From Mycobacterium sp. GA-1285 (GTDB taxonomy: Bacteria > Actinomycetota > Actinomycetes > Mycobacteriales > Mycobacteriaceae): 64,000 nt of DNA. Under the pieces are notes generated by a model. It had not been told where the DNA came from and ran no database searches. It was given only the letters and a program-made list of their open reading frames with translations. The translations under genes and the position numbers were made by a program. Positions 57,216 to 64,000 of the stretch are shown piece after piece (positions within the stretch are counted from its first letter, which is position 1; every line of letters begins with the position of its first letter). The stretch lies in contig NZ_LQIS01000015.1 in the NCBI RefSeq assembly GCF_001499905.1, forward strand, positions 1 through 64,000. The letters are read 5' to 3'.

Positions 57216-58052
57216 TCAGTGCACGACGCGGTCGGGCCGGGTGTAGACGTTCATCGACCGCCCCCGTAGGAATGCCACCAGCGTCAGCCCGGACTGGCTG
57301 GCCAAGTCGACGGCCAGCGAAGACGGCGCCGACACCGCGGCGAGAACCGGAATACCTGCCATCACGGCTTTCTGCGTCAGTTCGAAGGAAGCGCGTCCGC
57401 TGACCAGCAGCACGGTTCCCGCGAGCGGAATGCGGTCCTGCTCGACCGCCCATCCGATGACCTTGTCGACGGCGTTGTGCCGACCGACGTCTTCCCGCAC
57501 GGCGAGTGTCATGCCGTCGGAGTCGAAAAGCGCAGCGCCGTGCAGCCCGCCGGTGCTGGCAAAGACTTTCTGGGCTTTGCGCAGCCGGGCCGGCAGCTGG
57601 GAGAGGGTCTGCGCTGTGATGGTGGCCGGATCGTCCCCCGGACCGTGGCGGCTGCTCAATTGCACCGCCTCCAGCGACGCCTTACCGCAAACCCCGCACG
57701 AGGATGTGGTGTAGAAGTTCCGGGTGACGTCGACATCGGGCGGCGCGACGTGCGGGGCCAGCGTCACGTCCAGGATGTTGTAGGTGTTCTGCGAAAAACC
57801 CGCGTCGTCGACGCCTGTGCCCTTGCAGTAGCGCGCCGTGAGCACGTCGTCACGTCCGGCGATGACACCCTCGGTGAGCAGAAAACCTTGCACGAGTTCG
57901 ACATCGGAGCCCGGGGTGCGCATCGTCACTGTGACGGGTGCGCCGTTGACACGGATCTCCATCGGTTCCTCGACGACGAGGGTCTCCGGCCGCGCCACCG
58001 CGGAGTCCATGGTCAGGTGCTGTACCCGCCGCCTGGCTGTGACCCGACCCAT
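57216..58052 (-). CDS. fdhD: Formate dehydrogenase accessory sulfurtransferase FdhD
   Basis: The 278-residue FdhD has the sulfur-relay motif [10 protein letters not shown] near residue 118 and [15 protein letters not shown] near the start. It also has the conserved [14 protein letters not shown]. It transfers sulfur from a cysteine desulfurase to the molybdenum cofactor of formate dehydrogenase. It is equivalent to Rv2899c, which lies elsewhere in M. tuberculosis. mobA, another molybdenum cofactor gene, is 3.6 kb away. No formate dehydrogenase gene is in the window. Confidence 0.95.
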   Translation of the reverse strand: MGRVTARRRVQHLTMDSAVARPETLVVEEPMEIRVNGAPVTVTMRTPGSDVELVQGFLLTEGVIAGRDDVLTARYCKGTGVDDAGFSQNTYNILDVTLAPHVAPPDVDVTRNFYTTSSCGVCGKASLEAVQLSSRHGPGDDPATITAQTLSQLPARLRKAQKVFASTGGLHGAALFDSDGMTLAVREDVGRHNAVDKVIGWAVEQDRIPLAGTVLLVSGRASFELTQKAVMAGIPVLAAVSAPSSLAVDLASQSGLTLVAFLRGRSMNVYTRPDRVVH

Positions 58053-58157
58053 GACTCCACCCTAGGCCGGATCGACATCGAAACGTTTCCGTGCTGTTCA
58101 TGGCGGGGCTCAGCGCGGGAGGCGGCGTCATCGGCATCCGAACGGCACAATGGGTGC

Positions 58158-58301
58158 GTGCACAACGAACTCGAACCGAACCGCCGCATGCCGGTCTGGC
58201 GTGATCCGCTGTCGGCTGGATTCCGCGCGCACCGCCACCTGTTGTTACTGCGCCTGCGCTGGCACGAGCGGCGCGGGGAGTCTGCGTCCACCCGTCAATG
58301 A
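58158..58301 (+). CDS. Putative 47-residue basic miniprotein
   Basis: The GTG-initiated frame of 47 codons (MHNELEPNRRMPVWRDP...) encodes a strongly basic, Arg/His-rich peptide with LLLLRLRW in the middle. CACAAT ends 6 nt before the GTG, the leaderless arrangement seen at other genes here. It is divergent from fdhD. No family is recognised; it could still be a chance ORF. Confidence 0.4.
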   Translation: MHNELEPNRRMPVWRDPLSAGFRAHRHLLLLRLRWHERRGESASTRQ

Positions 58302-58330
58302 CGGCTAGACGACCTGCGGCGACGATGTGC

Positions 58331-58357
58331 TAGCTACCGGCTACTGAACGGTAACTA
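58331..58357. promoter_or_regulatory. Inverted repeat TAGCTACCG-N9-CGGTAACTA
   Basis: The arms match at 8 of 9 positions around a 9-nt spacer. It lies about 260 bp before korA in an AT-rich patch and could be a regulator site. Confidence 0.45.
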
Positions 58358-58540
58358 TTTCCTTAGTTTTTCTGTCTCGTAGACGTGACGAACACCACAG
58401 TTATGTCTCACAGGAGGCGCCCACACATCCCCTGAGCTGTGAATTCGACTCCATGCATGCGGCACGCCGCGGGCGAGCCCGGTGAAGGGCTGCCTAAGAG
58501 AAGTGCAATAATCGGTACTAGCAGTGACATCAAAAATCTT

Positions 58541-58554
58541 GGTGGACGTCCACC
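58541..58554. promoter_or_regulatory. Perfect 14-bp palindrome GGTGGACGTCCACC
   Basis: Each half is fully self-complementary with no spacer. It lies 63 bp before the korA GTG start, a typical operator position. Confidence 0.5.
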
Positions 58555-58617
58555 GACGGCGCGTCGACTCGACTGTGACTCGGAGGACATCACCACGCAG
58601 CGTGGAAGGCAGGCCTC

Positions 58618-60573
58618 GTGGCAGCGAAGGACAACGCGGTCAGTCCGGGGGGTGCGGGTCCTCGACAGAAGCTCGAGAAGGTCGTCATCCGCTTCGCCGG
58701 CGACTCCGGCGACGGAATGCAGCTCACCGGTGACCGGTTCACCTCCGAGGCCGCGCTGTTCGGCAACGACCTTGCCACGCAACCGAATTACCCCGCCGAG
58801 ATCCGCGCGCCCCAGGGCACGCTGCCCGGTGTGTCGTCGTTCCAAATCCAGATCGCCGACTACGACATCCTCACCGCGGGTGACCGCCCCGACGTGCTCG
58901 TCGCGATGAACCCGGCGGCGCTGAAGGCCAACGTCTCCGACCTGCCTCGCGGCGGGCTGATCATCGCAAACTCCGACGAGTTCACCAAGCGCAATCTCGC
59001 CAAGGTCGGCTACGACGCCAACCCGCTGGAGACCGACGAACTGTCCGACTACGTCGTTCAGGCCGTCCCGATGACGACCCTGACGCTAGGGGCGGTCGAG
59101 CCGATCGGCGCCTCCAAGAAGGACGGCCAGCGGGCGAAGAACATGTTCGCGCTCGGTCTCCTGTCGTGGATGTACGGCCGCGAACTCAAGCACAGCGAGG
59201 CGTTCATCCGCGAGAAGTTCGCCCGCAAGCCCGACGTCGCCGAGGCCAACGTGCTCGCGCTCAAAGCCGGCTGGAACTACGGCGAGACCACCGAGGCCTT
59301 CGCCAGCACCTACGAGGTCGCCCCCGCCAAGCTCAAAACCGGTGAGTACCGCCAGATCTCCGGCAACACCGCACTGGCCTACGGAATCGTCACCGCCGGT
59401 CAACTCGCCGACCTGCAGGTCGTCCTCGGCACTTACCCGATCACTCCGGCGTCGGACATCCTGCATGAGCTGTCCAAGCACAAGAACTTCAACGTGCTGA
59501 CCTTCCAGGCCGAGGACGAGATCGCCGGCATCGGCGCGGCCATCGGCGCGTCCTACGGCGGAGCCCTGGGCGTCACCAGCACGTCGGGTCCGGGCATCTC
59601 GCTGAAGTCGGAGGCGATCGGTCTGGCGGTGATGACCGAACTGCCGCTGATCATCATCGACGTGCAGCGCGGTGGGCCGTCCACCGGTCTGCCGACCAAG
59701 ACCGAGCAGGCGGACCTCCTGCAGGTGATGTACGGCCGCAACGGCGAATCGCCGGTGGCGGTGCTGGCCCCACGGTCGCCGTCGGACTGCTTCGACGTGG
59801 CCATGGAGGCGGCCCGCATCGCGGTCAGCTACCACACGCCAGTGGTCATCCTCTCCGACGGTGCGATCGCCAACGGCTCTGAGCCATGGCGGATTCCGGA
59901 CGTCAGCAGCTACCCGGCCATCGAGCACACCTTCGCCAAGCCCGACGAGCCGTTTCAGCCCTACGCCCGCGACCCCGAAACCCTGGCCCGGCAGTTCGCG
60001 ATCCCCGGTACGCCCGGCCTTGAACACCGGATCGGCGGTCTGGAAGCGGCCAACGGCTCCGGCAACATCTCCTACGAGCCCAAGAACCACGACCTGATGG
60101 TCCGACTGCGGCAGGCCAAGGTCGACGGTATCGCCGTGCCGGACCTCGAGGTCGACGACCCGACCGGGGACGCGGAGCTGCTGATGATCGGTTGGGGTTC
60201 CAGCTTCGGGCCGATCGGTGAGGCGTGCCGGCGGGCACGTCGCAAGGGCATCAAGGTGGCCCAGGCGCACCTGCGCAACCTCAACCCGTTCCCCGCCAAC
60301 CTCGGCGAGATGCTGCGGCGCTATCCGACGGTCGTGTGCCCGGAGATGAACCTCGGCCAACTCGCTCTGCTGCTGCGGGGCAAGTACCTGGTCGACGTCC
60401 AGTCGGTCACCAAGGTGGAAGGTATGGCCTTCCTGGCCGACGAGGTCGAGGGCATCATTGATGCGGCACTGGACGGAAGCTTGGGCGAAAAGGAAAGTGA
60501 CAAAGCGAAGTTCGCACGACTGGCGGCGGCCACCGTCGAGGTCGGAGTGAGCAGTGTGGGAGCGAACGCATGA
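58618..60573 (+). CDS. korA: 2-oxoglutarate:ferredoxin oxidoreductase, gamma-alpha fused subunit
   Basis: The 651-residue protein fuses an N-terminal gamma domain (VIRFAGDSGDGMQLTG) with the alpha domain (YPITPASDILHELS, TSTSGPGISLKSE, QRGGPSTGLPTKTEQ). With KorB it makes succinyl-CoA from 2-oxoglutarate and CoA with ferredoxin as acceptor, an oxygen-tolerant route in mycobacteria. Corresponds to Rv2455c. The GTG start has GGAAGG upstream. The stop overlaps a relay micro-ORF leading to korB. Confidence 0.95.
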   Translation: MAAKDNAVSPGGAGPRQKLEKVVIRFAGDSGDGMQLTGDRFTSEAALFGNDLATQPNYPAEIRAPQGTLPGVSSFQIQIADYDILTAGDRPDVLVAMNPAALKANVSDLPRGGLIIANSDEFTKRNLAKVGYDANPLETDELSDYVVQAVPMTTLTLGAVEPIGASKKDGQRAKNMFALGLLSWMYGRELKHSEAFIREKFARKPDVAEANVLALKAGWNYGETTEAFASTYEVAPAKLKTGEYRQISGNTALAYGIVTAGQLADLQVVLGTYPITPASDILHELSKHKNFNVLTFQAEDEIAGIGAAIGASYGGALGVTSTSGPGISLKSEAIGLAVMTELPLIIIDVQRGGPSTGLPTKTEQADLLQVMYGRNGESPVAVLAPRSPSDCFDVAMEAARIAVSYHTPVVILSDGAIANGSEPWRIPDVSSYPAIEHTFAKPDEPFQPYARDPETLARQFAIPGTPGLEHRIGGLEAANGSGNISYEPKNHDLMVRLRQAKVDGIAVPDLEVDDPTGDAELLMIGWGSSFGPIGEACRRARRKGIKVAQAHLRNLNPFPANLGEMLRRYPTVVCPEMNLGQLALLLRGKYLVDVQSVTKVEGMAFLADEVEGIIDAALDGSLGEKESDKAKFARLAAATVEVGVSSVGANA

Positions 60574-60611
60574 CCGACACCCAGCGAGGAGCGAAGGCGG
60601 ATCGCGAATGA
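60570..60611 (+). other. Relay micro-ORF bridging korA and korB
   Basis: The ATG overlaps the korA stop (ATGA). Thirteen codons ([13 protein letters not shown]) follow, and the TGA overlaps the korB ATG (ATGA). The stretch AGCGAGGAGCG...GCGGATCGCGAATGA closely matches the relay between accA1 and fadE19 (11424-11465). Confidence 0.5.
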
Positions 60612-61678
60612 CTGACTTAGTCGGAGCGGATCTCGGGTTGACCGCGGGCACCAGCCGGGTGCCGACGACCGATCAGCCGCAGAAGTCGAAGGACTTCACC
60701 AGCGACCAGGAGGTCCGCTGGTGCCCCGGCTGCGGTGACTACGTCATCCTCAACACCATCCGCAACTTCCTGCCGGAGCTGGGGTTGCGACGCGAGAACA
60801 TCGCCTTCGTCAGCGGTATCGGCTGCTCGAGTCGCTTCCCGTACTACCTGGAGACCTACGGGTTCCACTCGATCCACGGCCGCGCCCCGACGATCGCGAC
60901 CGGCCTGGCCCTGGCCCGTGAGGATCTGTCGGTGTGGGTCGTCACCGGTGACGGCGACGCGCTGTCGATCGGCGGCAACCACCTGATCCATGCGCTGCGC
61001 CGCAACATCAACATCACGATCCTGCTGTTCAACAACCGGATCTACGGGCTGACCAAGGGCCAGTACTCCCCGACGTCGGAAGTCGGCAAGGTCACCAAGT
61101 CGACGCCGATGGGTTCGCTGGACTATCCGTTCAACCCGGTGTCGCTGGCGCTCGGCGCCGACGCGACGTTCGTCGGCCGGGCACTGGACTCCGACCGCAA
61201 GGGGCTGTCCGAGGTGCTGCGCGCCGCGGCCGCGCACCGCGGTGCTGCCCTGGTCGAGATCCTGCAGGACTGCCCGATCTTCAACGACGGCTCCTTCGAC
61301 GCCCTGCGCAAGGAAGGCGCCGAGGAGCGGCTGATCAACCTCACCCACGGCGAGCCGGTCACGTTCGGTGCCGACGGCGAGTACTGCGTCGTGAAGTCCG
61401 GTTACGGGCTCGAGATCGCCAAGACCGCCGATGTCTCGGCCGACGAAATCGTCGTCCACGACGCCCATCTCGAGGACCCCGCTTACGCGTTCGCGTTGTC
61501 GCGGCTGTCGGAGCAGAGCCTCGAACACATGGTGATGGGCATCTTCCGCCAGGTGAGCAAGCCGACCTACGACGATGCGGCCCGCCAGCAGATCGCGGCG
61601 GCCCGCGCCGAGAAGGCACACGACACGGCGGCGCTTCAGTCACTGCTTCGGGGCAAAGACACCTGGACTGTCGACTAA
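60608..61678 (+). CDS. korB: 2-oxoglutarate:ferredoxin oxidoreductase, beta subunit
   Basis: The 356-residue beta subunit has WCPGCGDY and GIGCSSRF, cysteines that bind the [4Fe-4S] cluster. Its thiamine diphosphate motif starts [10 protein letters not shown] and ends FNNRIYG. It pairs with KorA (Rv2454c position). I chose ATG 60608, which overlaps the relay ORF stop; an open stretch upstream lies inside korA. Confidence 0.95.
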   Translation: MTDLVGADLGLTAGTSRVPTTDQPQKSKDFTSDQEVRWCPGCGDYVILNTIRNFLPELGLRRENIAFVSGIGCSSRFPYYLETYGFHSIHGRAPTIATGLALAREDLSVWVVTGDGDALSIGGNHLIHALRRNINITILLFNNRIYGLTKGQYSPTSEVGKVTKSTPMGSLDYPFNPVSLALGADATFVGRALDSDRKGLSEVLRAAAAHRGAALVEILQDCPIFNDGSFDALRKEGAEERLINLTHGEPVTFGADGEYCVVKSGYGLEIAKTADVSADEIVVHDAHLEDPAYAFALSRLSEQSLEHMVMGIFRQVSKPTYDDAARQQIAAARAEKAHDTAALQSLLRGKDTWTVD

Positions 61679-61688
61679 CGTCACGGTC

Positions 61689-62279
61689 ATGACGACCACC
61701 GTTCCGCTTGCCGGAATCATCTTGGCGGGCGGGGCTTCCCGCCGCATGGGCCGCGACAAGGCCACGTTGCCGTACGAAGGCACCACGCTCGTCGAGCGGA
61801 TGGTGAGCAAGCTGGCGCCACGGTGTGCGCCGATCTTCGTCATCGCCGCTCCGGGGCAGGCACTGCCCGCGCTCGACGCCGAGGTCCTGCGCGACGAGGT
61901 GCGGGGCGTCGGTCCGCTGTTGGCGACCGGTCGGGGGCTGCGCGCGGCCGCCGAGGCCGGGTCGGAACTCGCGTTCGTCTGTGCGGTGGACATGCCCTTG
62001 TTGACCGTCGATTTGATCGACGCGTTGGCCGGGCCCGCGGTCCGCCTCGGCGCGGACGTGGTGCTGCCCTGGGACGGCCGTGACCACTACCTCGCGGGCA
62101 TCTACCGCACCGCGCTGGCCGGGCGTGTGGCCGAACTCGTGGCCGCGGGGGAGCGCAGCATGCGCGCGCTTGTCCACCGGGTCGACACGCAGCGGATCGT
62201 GATGCCCGAACAGCGCGCGCTGACCAACATCAACACCGCCGCCGATCTCGCGGCGACACGCGACGAACAAATCGCTTAG
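61689..62279 (+). CDS. mobA: Molybdenum cofactor guanylyltransferase
   Basis: The 196-residue nucleotidyltransferase has the signature [14 protein letters not shown] near residue 12 and [12 protein letters not shown] with the metal-binding Asp. It attaches GMP to molybdopterin to form MGD, the cofactor form used by formate dehydrogenase-type enzymes. Corresponds to Rv2453c. The start lies 10 nt after korB, suggesting cotranscription. Confidence 0.93.
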   Translation: MTTTVPLAGIILAGGASRRMGRDKATLPYEGTTLVERMVSKLAPRCAPIFVIAAPGQALPALDAEVLRDEVRGVGPLLATGRGLRAAAEAGSELAFVCAVDMPLLTVDLIDALAGPAVRLGADVVLPWDGRDHYLAGIYRTALAGRVAELVAAGERSMRALVHRVDTQRIVMPEQRALTNINTAADLAATRDEQIA

Positions 62280-63628
<1,349 letters not shown>

Positions 63629-63648
63629 GCACGCGTTTCGTCTTCAAG

Positions 63649-63687
63649 AGGGGCGGTGCCGGGTTACCCGGCACCGCCCCTTCTTTC
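63649..63687 (+). terminator. Intrinsic-type terminator after rpfE
   Basis: GGGGCGGTGCCGGG and its exact inverse CCCGGCACCGCCCC form a 14-bp stem (15-16 with flanking A-T pairs) around TTA, followed by TTCTTTCT. It is the clearest intrinsic terminator in the window. Confidence 0.85.
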
Positions 63688-63745
63688 TCAGATTGCTCTT
63701 ACGCCAGATAAGCAACGCCTAAAACTTTTGACCCTCACGTAACAC

Positions 63746-63759
63746 GTGACGTTCGTCAC
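63746..63759. promoter_or_regulatory. CRP-like site GTGACGTTCGTCAC
   Basis: A perfect GTGA-N6-TCAC core, with GTGACG/CGTCAC arms, lies 82 bp before the second rpf gene. CRP is known to act on rpfA in M. tuberculosis. Confidence 0.6.
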
Positions 63760-63841
63760 CCGACACACCGGATAACCGCAGCGGAGATCGAGGGGTTCTC
63801 GGGTGCGGGCCTTGTGCAAACGGTCGGGGAAGGACCGCAAG

Positions 63842-64000
63842 ATGAACGTTCGTACCGCAATGACCAAGGGCCTATGGGCCGCGGCGATCTCCGGAGCGCT
63901 GGCGATGGTGCCGATGGCTCTGGCCGAGTCGTCGTTGGCCACAGCCAACGCCGATTCGGTGAACTGGGACGCCATCGCCGAATGCGAATCCGGTGGCAAT
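63842..64000 (+). CDS. Second resuscitation-promoting factor (partial, cut by window end)
   Basis: The 53 visible residues comprise a signal peptide with AALSGALAMVP-like core (cleavage after ATANA) and the start of an Rpf domain, VNWDAIAECESGGN, including the catalytic Glu. It closely resembles the first Rpf in both signal peptide and domain start, indicating tandem duplication. Length and the C-terminal part cannot be seen. The GAAGGACCGCAAG region before the ATG holds its ribosome site. Confidence 0.9.
   Translation, partial: MNVRTAMTKGLWAAAISGALAMVPMALAESSLATANADSVNWDAIAECESGGN

Larger units (their letters stand above)
58302..58617. other. korA upstream region
   Basis: This 316-bp stretch contains no convincing gene. 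It is AT-richer than the flanks in its first part (ACTATTTCCTTAGTTTTTC) and carries two inverted repeats that are candidate operators for korAB. Confidence 0.6.

Overview
This window is chromosomal DNA of a mycobacterium, most likely a fast-growing environmental Mycolicibacterium. It is GC-rich, uses ATG, GTG and TTG starts, and carries mycobacterial hallmarks: a mycolate-type reductase, MmpS-like and DUF732 exported proteins, WS/DGAT, a very large NAD-glutamate dehydrogenase, ClpP1P2, KorAB and Rpf. From memory, gene order follows the M. tuberculosis block Rv2510c to Rv2450c, with local losses (no fadD35/scoAB, PE_PGRS, lipP, jefA or mmuM) and additions. Gene names rest on sequence motifs and this synteny; no database search was run.

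Layout. 0.1-7.1 kb: HerA-like ATPase, CmrA reductase, an MFS protein, an MmpS-domain membrane protein, an S9 peptidase, and two tiny membrane proteins behind a SigF-type promoter. 7.2-17.4 kb: TetR regulator BkaR with a paired operator, then the branched-chain amino acid / leucine catabolic operon accD1-accA1-fadE19-maoC-citE-bkdABC. 17.4-25.1 kb: EchA14-like protein, a secreted protein, a thioesterase, tRNA-Arg, then the overlapping lipid trio WS/DGAT, HAD-PlsC and PlsB2. 25.2-28.9 kb: CopD-CtaG fusion, a Vsr/DUF559-type nuclease gene bracketed by two related 59-bp palindromic repeats, and an SSB paralogue. 29-36.8 kb: EttA, giant Gdh, a thioesterase and a conserved protein. 36.9-47 kb: alpha-glucosidase, GlbO, HNH nucleases, cytochrome supercomplex factors CtaJ and DUF5130, PepN, a mycothiol-linked DsbA-like reductase, RpiB and an Nei/Fpg glycosylase. 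47.2-51.6 kb: accessory cluster with an RHH-GAF sensor, a phosphoglycosyltransferase, a FAD oxidoreductase and a divergent cis-prenyltransferase. 52.3-64 kb: tRNA-Gly, tRNA-Pro, tig-clpP1-clpP2, clpX, fdhD, korAB, mobA and two tandem rpf genes, the second cut by the window end.

How it works together. The BkaR operon takes branched-chain keto acids through BkdABC, FadE19, the AccA1/AccD1 carboxylase and CitE to acetyl-CoA and acetoacetate. The 19.6-25.1 kb trio acylates glycerol-3-phosphate and stores acyl groups. Tig/ClpP1P2/ClpX handle protein folding and degradation. KorAB is the CoA-dependent 2-oxoglutarate route. CtaJ and DUF5130 belong to the III-IV respiratory supercomplex.

The most unusual item is the nuclease gene enclosed by palindromic repeats (27226-28254). 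Next are two co-translated gene pairs joined by short relay ORFs carrying the same sequence element, an Nei-type glycosylase lacking one zinc ligand, and tandem rpf genes each preceded by a CRP-like site. Leaderless-type promoters (TANNNT about 6-8 nt before the start codon) are common.
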